Source: an uncultured Lachnospiraceae bacterium (GTDB lineage Bacteria > Bacillota > Clostridia > Lachnospirales > Lachnospiraceae). From it: a stretch of DNA of 62,631 bases. The position numbers and the translations under genes are program-made. The notes under the pieces are model-generated. The model was not told the DNA's origin, made no database searches, and was given only the letters and a program-made list of their open reading frames with translations. Location of the stretch: contig CAOKQK010000007.1 in the NCBI GenBank assembly GCA_948470905.1, forward strand, positions 1 through 62,631. The letters run 5' to 3'. This document shows positions 33,316-42,467 of this stretch, one piece after another (within the stretch, counting starts at the first letter, position 1; each line of letters begins with the position of its first letter).

Positions 33316-35508
33316 TCACTCTGCATCCGCATCCGACATCAGCTTACGCAGGAAATCATAGGCATCGCTCCCCGGCTTATACACATTCATATCCAGGAGC
33401 TGCCCCGCCAGGGAATAAATACTTTTGGCGCGGATCGGGCCGTACAGTGTTATCTGCTTCCCGTCTTTTTCCAGAACCGCATACCCGCGGAAAGCAAAAT
33501 CCGTTTTATATCTGGAAGCCGGCAGCCCCACCAGGACAGAGGTGTACCTGTACCTGCCGTCCACAATCTCAAACACCTTATCCTGCATGACACCGCTTTC
33601 ATCAATACCGTAGGCGATGCCCGTACTTATCTTCTCGCCGCCCCTTATCATGGGATAGACCCCCATATTGGAGCTGTTCATGATCAGAGTGCCGTATTCC
33701 TTCAGTGTATATCCGTTGACGCCTTTGCCCGTCAGGTCTGCGCGCAGCTCTCTGGAAATTCCCGTCTTAAACCGGATCCCCGACCTGCCGGTGATCCGGA
33801 TGGAAAAACCATGGAAAGTCAGCAGATCCTCCAGACCCGGCTCCGGCGTCACCTTATAGCCCATATCCTTACGATCCAGCGTCCAGACATACATGCCTTC
33901 CGGGATCCCTGTCTCACTGTATCTGTATGCCACAGCTGTCCGGGCATTCATGTCCGGCGCCTCCAGCACATACATGCCGTTCTGGATCAGCGCGTCACAG
34001 GCGACACCATCCAGATACACCACCGGCTCACTGTACCCCTCCGGCACCTGCATCGTGACAGTCAGGGATTCCTTCGGATCCCCGCAGGGCTCCTGGGGCA
34101 TATTTTCATATACCGGGATATTGAACACAAAGGGGCTGTCCAGGGCGTCCGCCCCAGCGTAAAGCTTCTTTACACTCAACGCTTCCGTGGTAGGCGCCGA
34201 AATGTTCTGCATGTACTGGTGGGTGTAAATCTTGTAAGTGCCGTTAGGGTTCACATTATATTTCTGCAGATACAATGTATTCTGCCCCTGTCTAATATAG
34301 TTCCCGGAGATGAACTTCCCGCCTCCCAGGATCGACCAGTAGGCACTGTTCCATGGCGGGTTCTGGCTCTTTGCATAGGTCAGCCCATTCACATAAATCT
34401 GCTCATTGGTAGTGCCCGATGCCTTGATATTAAAATAATTATAATAGCCTTCAAACCCGGGATATGTACCTGAGATCAGGGGAGAATCGCCCCTTCCCTG
34501 CTCCTGGAGCACCCTGGCGGCCAGATGAAAAGGGCTCACCCTGATGCCTTCATCCTGCCCTACCGCCCAGAAAATATGTGCAAAGCTCATCTGGGTCCCC
34601 GGCGCCGGCTTGCTGCCATTCATGAAAGTATTGTCCAGGAAAGCCGCGATCACGTCCTCTGTGTGATGCTGTTCGTTGTAGGTCAGAAGCTCAAACTGGA
34701 AGATGGCATCCTCCGTCAGCCCGTTCCTCGGATCCATGTACTTCTTTAACGCAGATTCTGTGGCATGATACCAATTGTGGCTGTCATAGAGGCTGCCCTT
34801 CGCCCAGTCGGGGAACGTATAGTACACCAGGCTCCTGCTGTTCTGCATTTCGTTGTACACCGCGTCCTCCCAGTCAAGAGTGGTGTTCATCTTGACAAAG
34901 GTCCAGGCAGGATGCTTTTCCTTCAGGGCGTACAGAGCCTCCCTGTAGCTTTCCGGAAACGCTTCAATTTCCATATCGACAGTACTTACGTCCCCTCCGC
35001 TGACAGTGGAGTATACCGATGTCCCGGAGGCTTTCAGCCCAAAATATTCCTCCCATTCCAGGAACCGGGCGTCGGAAACCGCCAGATTGGCGCGGGGTAT
35101 GTATCCATAGTACTCGTCCTCACCATAGCACAAAGTGACATATTCCCACACTTCAAGATTATCGTCCACATAGACGTCCAGGATATTCACCATCTGGCCG
35201 CTGAGCACCGTGACCGCCGCCTCACTGTCATAAGAAGGCTTAAGACGGACGGGATATTCATCGCTCAAATACACCAGCGCCATCACATCCCGCTTCTCTG
35301 CAATGGCGTTCAGCTCCCTGCCAGCCTGGTCGATCCACTCGCCTGTATCCTGATCCATATTCTCAGAATATCGCTCTGCAAAGGTACGTCCATAACCGGC
35401 CTGCACCTTAAATCCGGTGAAATCCCAGTCGGCGCCTGCCGCCAGAGCCGCCACCCCGATCAGCAGAAGGCACCATATTAATTTTTTGAAATAATGTGTT
35501 CTTCTCAT
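33316..35508 (-). CDS. Secreted glucosaminidase-type peptidoglycan hydrolase
   Basis: This protein of about 730 residues has a signal peptide or anchor (KKLIWCLLLIGVAALAAG), an SH3b-like region (about 85-150, YSEN... VTVLSGQMVNILD), and an endo-beta-N-acetylglucosaminidase domain about 180-430 with the LAARVLQEQGRG segment (likely catalytic Glu) and YYNYFNIKASG. The C-terminal 300 residues are an unassigned beta-rich region. AAGGAT precedes the ATG at 35508. It lies after the second polysaccharide operon and may remodel wall to which glycans attach. Confidence 0.83.
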   Translation of the reverse strand: MRRTHYFKKLIWCLLLIGVAALAAGADWDFTGFKVQAGYGRTFAERYSENMDQDTGEWIDQAGRELNAIAEKRDVMALVYLSDEYPVRLKPSYDSEAAVTVLSGQMVNILDVYVDDNLEVWEYVTLCYGEDEYYGYIPRANLAVSDARFLEWEEYFGLKASGTSVYSTVSGGDVSTVDMEIEAFPESYREALYALKEKHPAWTFVKMNTTLDWEDAVYNEMQNSRSLVYYTFPDWAKGSLYDSHNWYHATESALKKYMDPRNGLTEDAIFQFELLTYNEQHHTEDVIAAFLDNTFMNGSKPAPGTQMSFAHIFWAVGQDEGIRVSPFHLAARVLQEQGRGDSPLISGTYPGFEGYYNYFNIKASGTTNEQIYVNGLTYAKSQNPPWNSAYWSILGGGKFISGNYIRQGQNTLYLQKYNVNPNGTYKIYTHQYMQNISAPTTEALSVKKLYAGADALDSPFVFNIPVYENMPQEPCGDPKESLTVTMQVPEGYSEPVVYLDGVACDALIQNGMYVLEAPDMNARTAVAYRYSETGIPEGMYVWTLDRKDMGYKVTPEPGLEDLLTFHGFSIRITGRSGIRFKTGISRELRADLTGKGVNGYTLKEYGTLIMNSSNMGVYPMIRGGEKISTGIAYGIDESGVMQDKVFEIVDGRYRYTSVLVGLPASRYKTDFAFRGYAVLEKDGKQITLYGPIRAKSIYSLAGQLLDMNVYKPGSDAYDFLRKLMSDADAE

Positions 35509-35563
35509 GTATCCTTCCAAATTTCCGCCGCTCCCGCGGCATTTCATGCTCTATCGCAGCAAT

Positions 35564-35683
35564 CCGGACTGCACGCCTCATGGCTTCCGTCCCGGGTACA
35601 CTTCCGGACCGCACACCCCATAGATTCCGTCTCAGGTACACTTCCGAACCGCGCCCCCATGGCTTCCGTCCGATATGCGCGCC
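35564..35683. repeat. 40-bp tandem repeat between genes, 3 copies
   Basis: CCGGACTGCACGCCTCATGG-like units begin at 35564, 35604 and 35644, exactly 40 bp apart; the third is diverged. The array lies between a family 2 glycosyltransferase gene and the glucosaminidase gene. Confidence 0.85.
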
Positions 35684-35703
35684 CGGTCTGTTTTTCCATT
35701 AAT

Positions 35704-36708
35704 CTAATTTCTCTGCCGTCTCTCCAGGCAGAGCTTCCTGTGCAGCCTGCGGATCCCCCTGGGCGCAATGGCAAACAGGGTGTGATAAAGCTTGTTCTTT
35801 CCTGTCAGTATCCTGTTTTTCATGGCTCGCAGCCAGTTTTTCCGCAAATACCCCACAATCTCCCGATACTGCCCGTTATCCGCAGTCATCTGGGATATGG
35901 GGATGTGCAGCAAGTATTCCAGCCTCTGGAAAACAGCGAAGCGGAACGCCTCCTGTGCAAGGTGCGGATACTCCTCCCTGACGATATCGGACACAACATC
36001 CGCATTGTCCACGCTGTCCCCGTATACTCTGGAAAAATTCTCCCTGTCCGCCTTCCGGGAATTGCTCCCGATCCGGTAAAACACATGATACGCCTGCCCG
36101 GGCAAAGATAATATCCTGCCCATCTTTGGCAGCATGCGGATAAGCAGGTTAAAATCCTCATTCAGCCTGCCCTCCGGGAAAGCCTCCCTGGGGAAAAGCT
36201 CCCTGTGTATCAGCTTCGTGCAGAAAGAGCAGTCCCCCCTGTGCAGGAGCAGCTCCCTCATAAAATCAGAGCTCTCTGTCACCACAGGCTCCGGGGGCGG
36301 TTCGCAGATATCGGGCAGGCGGTTCCCCTGTTCGTCTATTTCATCCCTGCCAATCTGTGCGGCAGGGACGCCATACTGCGCGATCCCCCCATAGAGCCGC
36401 TCGTACATATGTGGCTCAATATAGTCGTCGCTGTCCACAAACCCTACATACTCCCCACGGGCAAGGGTCAGCGCCAGATTCCGCGCCGACGAGGAGCCGC
36501 CGTTTTCTTTGTGATACACCCTGATCCGCGGGTCCTCCAGGGCAAGTCTATCGCACAGCTCCCCGGTCCCGTCCGTGGAGCCGTCATCCACCAATATAAT
36601 TTCCAGCCTCTGCCAGGTCTGTGCCGTGATGGAGCGGACGCACCTGGGCAGATATTCCAATATGTTATACACCGGCACGATCACCGTGATCAATGGTCCA
36701 TCCGTCAT
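35704..36708 (-). CDS. Family 2 glycosyltransferase
   Basis: This protein of about 334 residues has a GT2 domain with ITVIVPVYNILEYLPRCVRS, ILVDDGSTDGTGELCDRLA, KENGGSSSARNLAL and VGFVDSDDYI (donor DSDD). Downstream, GRLNEDFNLLIRML holds the likely acidic base region. The start at 36708 overlaps the upstream gene by ATGA (stop at 36705); earlier codons would lie deep in that gene. No membrane span is evident. It is the last glycosyltransferase of the second operon. Confidence 0.87.
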   Translation of the reverse strand: MTDGPLITVIVPVYNILEYLPRCVRSITAQTWQRLEIILVDDGSTDGTGELCDRLALEDPRIRVYHKENGGSSSARNLALTLARGEYVGFVDSDDYIEPHMYERLYGGIAQYGVPAAQIGRDEIDEQGNRLPDICEPPPEPVVTESSDFMRELLLHRGDCSFCTKLIHRELFPREAFPEGRLNEDFNLLIRMLPKMGRILSLPGQAYHVFYRIGSNSRKADRENFSRVYGDSVDNADVVSDIVREEYPHLAQEAFRFAVFQRLEYLLHIPISQMTADNGQYREIVGYLRKNWLRAMKNRILTGKNKLYHTLFAIAPRGIRRLHRKLCLERRQRN

Positions 36709-37910
36709 GACAAGCCGTCTCCTTCCACCAGTCTCCCCGACGCCGTCTCCCGGATCAGGGGCGCCCTGGAGCAGGGACCCTCCTTCGGCGGCGAGATCTT
36801 CTCCCCGCCCAGGATACTCTGGATAAGCCTGTACAATTGCCCCGCTGCATTCTCCGCGTTCCAGAGCTCTGTTATGGTCCTGTAGGCGTTTTCCCCAAGC
36901 CTGCGGCACAGCTCCCTGTCCCGGACCAGCTGCTCCGCCCTGGTAAAGAGCTGCTCCTTTTTTCCGTCCCTGTACAAAAAGCCGTTATGCCCGTTTTGGA
37001 TCAGATAGGGCGCAGCGCCTATCATATGATCTGCAACCAGGGCGCAGCCGCTGTTCATGGCCTCATTTGCCACCGCCCCCCAGCCTTCCTGCCTGTCACT
37101 GGTGAAAAGGAATATATCCGCTCTCTCCATATATCGGCGCACATCCTCCGGAGCCTGATAGCCCAGGAGACTTACTTTGCCTGACAAATTATACCTGCGC
37201 AGCAGTTCCTCCATATTTTTCCTCATCTCACCGTCTCCAATGATATCCATATGGAAGTCCAGACCCTTTTCGTTCAGGTAACGCGCCGTCTCCATGGCAA
37301 GCTCCGGATGCTTCCAGTCTATCATCCGCGCCGCCCACAGCAGATAAGGTTTCCTCTCGCCATCCTGCCCCCTGCCATATCCCTTGGCGGCAAGCAGCCC
37401 TTCCAGCTCATATTTTTTCGTCTCGGGAAAATAGCCCCAACGAAACATTTTGTCCGGATACGCCCTTATGATATGGAAATCGGAAGGCACATACGCCCCT
37501 GAACACAAAAGATAGACCTGGGCCCTGCGGTATCTGGTGTGATCCTCATACTTCTTTCTCAGCCCTCTGGGGGAAACCGCCTTCCACTGCCCGGTTTTGT
37601 ACAGGCGCTCGCTCATCCTGATCACAGGCTTCCCCGCAGAGAGCCTCTCTTTTATATAGCTCTCGTCGTCCGTACCGCCAAAGAGAACCATATCACAGTC
37701 CAGAATCAGAAGACGGCAGGCCTCCGGTTCTTCGTAAAAGCAACGGACATACTCCGGCTGGTCCGCGGCGTTCCAGCCCATCTTTACCCGATGCTCCTCC
37801 ATCCTTTCGGTCTGTATAAAAGTAAATTGCCCCTCCAGGAGACCATACATGGCGCTGCAAAAGGGTATTTGGTGATGATTAATATAGTTTGAAACAAATG
37901 CTGCCTTCAT
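36705..37910 (-). CDS. Family 4 (GT-B) glycosyltransferase
   Basis: This 401-residue protein has the GT-B outline. The C-terminal half carries LLWAARMIDWKHPELAM, MDIIGDGEMRKNMEEL and FLFTSDRQEGWGAVANEAMN with the EGWG(x)3NEAM acidic motif of GT4 enzymes, and GAAPYLIQNGHNGFLY. The N-terminal half has an unusual QTERMEEHRVKMGW start region. It would add a sugar in the cytoplasm to the lipid-linked unit. An AAAGGA lies about 17 bases before the ATG, so the site is weak. It overlaps the next gene by ATGA. Confidence 0.85.
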   Translation of the reverse strand: MKAAFVSNYINHHQIPFCSAMYGLLEGQFTFIQTERMEEHRVKMGWNAADQPEYVRCFYEEPEACRLLILDCDMVLFGGTDDESYIKERLSAGKPVIRMSERLYKTGQWKAVSPRGLRKKYEDHTRYRRAQVYLLCSGAYVPSDFHIIRAYPDKMFRWGYFPETKKYELEGLLAAKGYGRGQDGERKPYLLWAARMIDWKHPELAMETARYLNEKGLDFHMDIIGDGEMRKNMEELLRRYNLSGKVSLLGYQAPEDVRRYMERADIFLFTSDRQEGWGAVANEAMNSGCALVADHMIGAAPYLIQNGHNGFLYRDGKKEQLFTRAEQLVRDRELCRRLGENAYRTITELWNAENAAGQLYRLIQSILGGEKISPPKEGPCSRAPLIRETASGRLVEGDGLS

Positions 37911-37938
37911 TGACTCGACTGCTCAATTCCTTTCCCGT

Positions 37939-39321
37939 TCATTGCTCTTTACTCTCAGAATATATGCTTGCATAAATATCCAGCATCCTGTGGTAATTTG
38001 CGTCTTTATTGTGGGTTATTTCTGCATGTTTTCTTGCATTTCTGCAATATATCCTCATTTGACCCGGCTGTCCCCATATCTCCAGAACTGCCTCTGCAAG
38101 CGAATTTGATATATATTGCAGACGTTTTCCCGAATCATAACCTATGTTATTATTTGTATTTTCGTCTTTATCTTCCAACCTGTGCCCTTCATACAAAATC
38201 CCGTCTTCCCCATGGGTGAAAATGCTGGAAATCCCTCCCACATCCGCGCTGACGCAGGGCATTCCCAGGAGCATTGCCTCCCCCAGGGAGTTGGGAGAAT
38301 TCTCCAGCGCAGAGCAGCATACAAAGAGACTGCTTTTCAGATACCTGTCCCTCATCTGCTCCGCATTCAGCCTGCCCAGGAACAGGATCCTGTCCCCCAG
38401 GCCGTTCTCCCTGATCAGCCGTCTCAGATATTTTCCATAGGCGGAAATTTTCAGCTTCTGCTTCAAGGTCCTGTACTCCACCAGGCTGCTGCCTGCCACA
38501 TAGACCCTGGCGTCAGGATATTTTTCCAGGATCTTGGGCATGGCGCACAACATATAGTGCAGCCCCTTTAAGGGATAATCCCCCTGGCTGATGAATATGG
38601 AGTGCGGGATACAATCCTCCCCGCTCCAGACCGGGCCGTAAAACTCCGGGCGCAAAGTCTCATTCATATGAAAATATTCTGCCTGCGGATTCCACAGCCC
38701 GGCGCTCTCCCTGTCCCAGGCCGTCCTGCCCGTGACATTTCCGGCAAGGGCTATGGACTCCCGCTCCATATTGCCCCGCAGGGCAAACTTTTGCTGCTGC
38801 TGCACCAGACTGTCCCTGCGCAGCAGATCCCGCAGAGTGACGCTGCGGATCACCTTCTCCGGGATGTCCGCATAATACCCCCGGGCGTATAGGGTGCAAA
38901 GCCCCTGAAGCCCCAGCAACAGCCGATCCTTCCTTGGAAAGCTCCTGCACATGGCAAGCGTATGGGGATATTCCGTCCCAAAACAGTGTACGATATCCGG
39001 CTGGACCTGATCTGTGATTTCCTTCATCCTGCCCTCCAGCGCCGGATCATAGACTTCAGCATTATAGATGTCCTCCAGAAATCCATAACACGCAAGAACC
39101 GCCCCGCCTGCCTGAACAGTCTTGCTGCATACTTCCAGGCCATCCAACGATTTTCTGTCCGGCACCGGAAACGCCACCGTCAGCTGGATGGCATTTCCCC
39201 GCCGATCCCTCAGCACCGTATCCGCAAGACCGCTGACCCAGCCCTCTTTATTGGATGCCTCCATATGAAACTGCCCGGCAGCCATCGGCAGCACTACATT
39301 GCACAGCCACAAAACCTTCAT
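37939..39321 (-). CDS. Family 4 (GT-B) glycosyltransferase
   Basis: This protein of 460 residues starts MKVLWLCNVVLPMAAGQFHM and has a central GT4 C-domain: SIFISQGDYPLKGLHYMLCA, DARVYVAGSSLVE, RILFLGRLNAEQM, then FVCCSALENSPNSLGEAM with the ExxPNSLGEAM type acidic motif, and PCVSADVGGISSIFTHGEDG. ATG 39321 has GGAG upstream. A Asn/Asp-rich insertion (EDKDENTNNNIG) near residue 400 is AT-rich compared with its surroundings and looks like a recent insertion in a loop. Acceptor and donor unknown. Confidence 0.86.
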   Translation of the reverse strand: MKVLWLCNVVLPMAAGQFHMEASNKEGWVSGLADTVLRDRRGNAIQLTVAFPVPDRKSLDGLEVCSKTVQAGGAVLACYGFLEDIYNAEVYDPALEGRMKEITDQVQPDIVHCFGTEYPHTLAMCRSFPRKDRLLLGLQGLCTLYARGYYADIPEKVIRSVTLRDLLRRDSLVQQQQKFALRGNMERESIALAGNVTGRTAWDRESAGLWNPQAEYFHMNETLRPEFYGPVWSGEDCIPHSIFISQGDYPLKGLHYMLCAMPKILEKYPDARVYVAGSSLVEYRTLKQKLKISAYGKYLRRLIRENGLGDRILFLGRLNAEQMRDRYLKSSLFVCCSALENSPNSLGEAMLLGMPCVSADVGGISSIFTHGEDGILYEGHRLEDKDENTNNNIGYDSGKRLQYISNSLAEAVLEIWGQPGQMRIYCRNARKHAEITHNKDANYHRMLDIYASIYSESKEQ

Positions 39322-39409
39322 AATATTCTCCAATCCGCCCCTCAAAACCCCTCAGTCCCGTCTCACGCGGGGACAAGGCGCCGCCCCGTCCCACACCGGC
39401 GCAGCGTCC

Positions 39410-40543
39410 TCAGTTAAAGATCCAGTTCAGATAAGGCAGAAGACGCACATCCACCGCATACATTTCCTTCAAAAGGAACACAAAATAAACGCTGAAAGCC
39501 CCCGCAACACCTGCAAAGGCAAGACGGCGCAGCCACCTTTTTTCCATCTCCGCCACCAGCCTCGGGATCAGAAAGACCTGGGAAACGATCATATAATACC
39601 CCACCCGCGACACCTCCGGTATAAAAGAGCCGCAGCTGTAGACCACCAGCCCGAAGATGTTCAGGAAAAAGTAAAAGCGGTTCTGCAGATCGTCCCGCAG
39701 GCTTTTCCTGTAGCAGACCAGCCCCAGCAGGAGCACGCACACACATTTCATAATATTCACATAAGAAAGCTGCCCATTGTCAAATACGGAATTTTCATAA
39801 TAGGGATAGAAATAAAAAATGACCCGCCTGTATAAGCCCTGTCCAAAGATCAAAGAAGCCACGAACACCGCTCCCAGCGCATAATGCCATTTTTTCAGCC
39901 TTGCCGCCGCCAGCAGCCTTGCCGCCAGATAGACAGGCACCACCAGCAGGATGGATTTATGGAACGTCGCCCCTGCCAGTATGAGCAGGACAAATTTCCC
40001 ATATTCCCCCCTGAGCACATATTTCATGGAAAAAAGCGCTATGGCAAGGGCGAAATAATACCTCACCGAGTTCAGGCTGTTAAAATAATAGCCGCTGGTC
40101 ATCAGCAGGAACACGGAAAAAGCGAAATAACTCCCCTGATCCTGCAGCGCCTTCACAAAAAAGAACGCCGTCAACAGTGAAAAAAGCGCAAAGACCGGCA
40201 GATACTTATCATAGCCAAACAGCTGCTGCATCCATTTTACAATATAATTAAAACCAAACTCCGAGGAAACTCCTCTCCCCTGGGAGATCAGCTTAAAATT
40301 CTCCCGATATACCCAATAATCGTTGCCCACAGCGATACGGCACGCCGACACTCCTGCCATCAGACAGTAAATTGCAAAGACAGCAACCCGGTTCCCCGCC
40401 TGCCGCCTGTCACAGCCCGGGCGGACGCCGAACTCCCTCCCGCCCCGGATATATATGGGCACATATTCCCTGTTATCCACAAAAAGCCCCAGCGCCACCG
40501 TCACCACCGTCAGCGCCACATAGACTAACGCACTGCTCTCCAT
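39410..40543 (-). CDS. EpsG-family polysaccharide polymerase-like membrane protein
   Basis: This protein of 377 residues has about ten membrane spans. The RIAVGNDYWVYRENF segment (about 70-84, the G.DY.xY pattern), EFGFNYIVKWMQQLFGYDK and NSVRYYFALAIALFSMKYV, FHKSILL are hallmarks of EpsG proteins, which are thought to polymerise exopolysaccharide repeat units. The ATG at 40543 has GGGAG upstream; longer starts overlap the glycosyltransferase before it. It would be the polymerase of the second operon. Confidence 0.87.
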   Translation of the reverse strand: MESSALVYVALTVVTVALGLFVDNREYVPIYIRGGREFGVRPGCDRRQAGNRVAVFAIYCLMAGVSACRIAVGNDYWVYRENFKLISQGRGVSSEFGFNYIVKWMQQLFGYDKYLPVFALFSLLTAFFFVKALQDQGSYFAFSVFLLMTSGYYFNSLNSVRYYFALAIALFSMKYVLRGEYGKFVLLILAGATFHKSILLVVPVYLAARLLAAARLKKWHYALGAVFVASLIFGQGLYRRVIFYFYPYYENSVFDNGQLSYVNIMKCVCVLLLGLVCYRKSLRDDLQNRFYFFLNIFGLVVYSCGSFIPEVSRVGYYMIVSQVFLIPRLVAEMEKRWLRRLAFAGVAGAFSVYFVFLLKEMYAVDVRLLPYLNWIFN

Positions 40544-40560
40544 GAAATCTCCCTGCTTTT

Positions 40561-41355
40561 CTACCTGATAATATCCCTTTTCCCCTGCCTTATCCCCTTT
40601 TTCATCAGGCTGTACGCCTCCTTCAGGGAAAGCTCCCCGCACAGCTTCCCCCTGTGCGCCAGAAGGAACCGCAGCGCCATGGGCGCCGCAAGCCTTCCAT
40701 ACAGGTAATGGTACAACACCCCCCTGTCAAAAAAGAACTTATCATTATAGCCTGCAAACCAGGTGGACTCGCCTTCCCGCACCTCGCGCCCTATGGTGAC
40801 AGGGGCAGTATATACCTTATAGCCCTTTCTCATGAATTCCTTCAGGAACAGGCTGTCCTCGCCGCTTCCGTATCTGGCGCCGCCGCCAAACAGCAGCGAG
40901 AAAGTCACTCCCGATGCGGTCAGGCTGTCCCTTCTCACCGCAAAGCTCACCGCACCGTACCTGCCGCAATTGTACCAATGAACTTTTTTGCGCTCCGTAA
41001 TACAGTAAGTCTGCCTCTCCTCCTGCACCATAACATTAAAAAGTATCATATCCGCATCATGATTTCTCTCAAATTCCGAAATGACAGCCTGTGCATAGCC
41101 CGGCTCATAGACAATATCCTCGTCCGAAAAGAGACAGATATCTCCGTCCGCCCGCAGGATCGCCTCATTACGGCTTCTGCCCACGCCTCTGTCCGGAAAG
41201 GAATAAAAACGCACCAAGCCTCCCTGGCACGCCATCTCCTCATAGCCCAGCCTGTCGCACTGGTTGATGATCACCGCATCCGACTGCAGCCGCATCTGTC
41301 TCGTAAGATGTTCCATTGTCTGATCCATCACGGAGGCAAGCACCTGGACCTTCAT
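40561..41355 (-). CDS. Family 2-like glycosyltransferase
   Basis: This protein of 264 residues has a shortened GT2-like N-terminus (VQVLASVMDQT...LGYEEM) and a clear middle: YSFPDRGVGRSRNEAILRAD and CLFSDEDIVYEPGYAQAVI with a DED donor-site motif, then GGGARYGSGEDSLFLKEFMRKGYKVY (shown here in parts: GGGARYGSGEDS). No membrane spans. AGGAG precedes the ATG. It stands between EpsG and a Wzz-like gene. Confidence 0.8.
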   Translation of the reverse strand: MKVQVLASVMDQTMEHLTRQMRLQSDAVIINQCDRLGYEEMACQGGLVRFYSFPDRGVGRSRNEAILRADGDICLFSDEDIVYEPGYAQAVISEFERNHDADMILFNVMVQEERQTYCITERKKVHWYNCGRYGAVSFAVRRDSLTASGVTFSLLFGGGARYGSGEDSLFLKEFMRKGYKVYTAPVTIGREVREGESTWFAGYNDKFFFDRGVLYHYLYGRLAAPMALRFLLAHRGKLCGELSLKEAYSLMKKGIRQGKRDIIR

Positions 41356-41377
41356 CTATCTCATCTCCTATATCCTG

Positions 41378-42451
41378 TCACGACACTCCTCGCCGCGGGA
41401 ATCCATAGTACTCCCGTATCAGCCTCTCGTCCGCATCTGTTAATACAACAGCCGTTATCTCACAGCCCTGCTGCTCCAGATATTCCCTCACATACTCCAG
41501 CTGCTTTCCGGCATGGGCACCCGCCTTCAGCGCCAGCAAAATCCCATCTGCCCTCCGAAGCTCCCTGCAGACCTCCGGGTCCGAAATCGGGGACGCCGCG
41601 GCAGACCAGCCCGCAAGCTCCCCCGCCTTCTGCTTAAGCTTATCCAGCACTGCCCCGGAGTCAACACCCTCCTGCACGGCACACACCGCCACCCTTTTCT
41701 TTCCCTCAAAAAAGCAAGAGAGATTCTCCGCCAGCTCCCTGCTCTCCAATGTTCCCGCCGTCCTCAGCCCATACCGCTTCCAAAGTAAAGCCGGCAGCCA
41801 GATGCTGTCATCCCTGACCTCCTTCAAAAGCATTGCCGCCACCGCAAAAAACAGGGACAGCACGGCGCTGAGGATCACGGCCCTCACCGGGCGCACATCA
41901 GGGATCACTTTCTCCGCCGTGTCCCCGGAGTCTATGACGGAGATGCCTGCAACCTCCCTGATCCAGCCCGGGAATTCCTCTGTCATCACCGCTTCCACCG
42001 CCAGGGCTATCCTGACGCTCTTTTCAGGGCTTTCCGTGGTGACGACCGTGGACGACACTCTCAGGTCAGATTTCAGAAAAGCCTTTATCACCCTCCTCAA
42101 TTCCTCATCCGATACGCTGACCTGCAGACTGTTCTCCCGGTTTGCCCGCTCCAGCTGCCGTTGTAGCGCATCAATGAAGTCCTGCGTCCCTACATAGGTG
42201 TTCCAGCTCATCTCGTTGATATAGATGACCGCAACAGCCGCAGCCTCGCTCATCTCATATTCCACCCGGTATATGGATTCCGCCGCATACATATCCTCCG
42301 AACAAAGAAGCACCTTATTCACATAATAGCCCCCTCCGAACAGCACCGTCCCCAACACCGTAATGACCGCTATTATATGCAGCCGGCGCAGCATCCGAAG
42401 CACGGTGAGCCGCAGGTCAAAAGGCTCTTTTCCATAATATACTTCCCGCAT
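41378..42451 (-). CDS. Wzz/capsule-length-like protein with a degenerate ATPase tail
   Basis: This protein of 357 residues has spans about 26-48 and 193-213 around an extracytoplasmic domain, then a cytoplasmic tail of about 140 residues reading VAVCAVQEGVDSGAVLDKLK and ITAVVLTDADERLIREYYGF. The tail looks like a shrunken BY-kinase fold without a Walker A motif (VDSGAV where GEGKST is expected). It probably helps set polymer length in the second operon. AGGAG lies before the ATG. A second protein of the same odd type is at 27291-28709. Confidence 0.8.
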   Translation of the reverse strand: MREVYYGKEPFDLRLTVLRMLRRLHIIAVITVLGTVLFGGGYYVNKVLLCSEDMYAAESIYRVEYEMSEAAAVAVIYINEMSWNTYVGTQDFIDALQRQLERANRENSLQVSVSDEELRRVIKAFLKSDLRVSSTVVTTESPEKSVRIALAVEAVMTEEFPGWIREVAGISVIDSGDTAEKVIPDVRPVRAVILSAVLSLFFAVAAMLLKEVRDDSIWLPALLWKRYGLRTAGTLESRELAENLSCFFEGKKRVAVCAVQEGVDSGAVLDKLKQKAGELAGWSAAASPISDPEVCRELRRADGILLALKAGAHAGKQLEYVREYLEQQGCEITAVVLTDADERLIREYYGFPRRGVS

Positions 42452-42467
42452 CCCATTCTCCTGTCCG

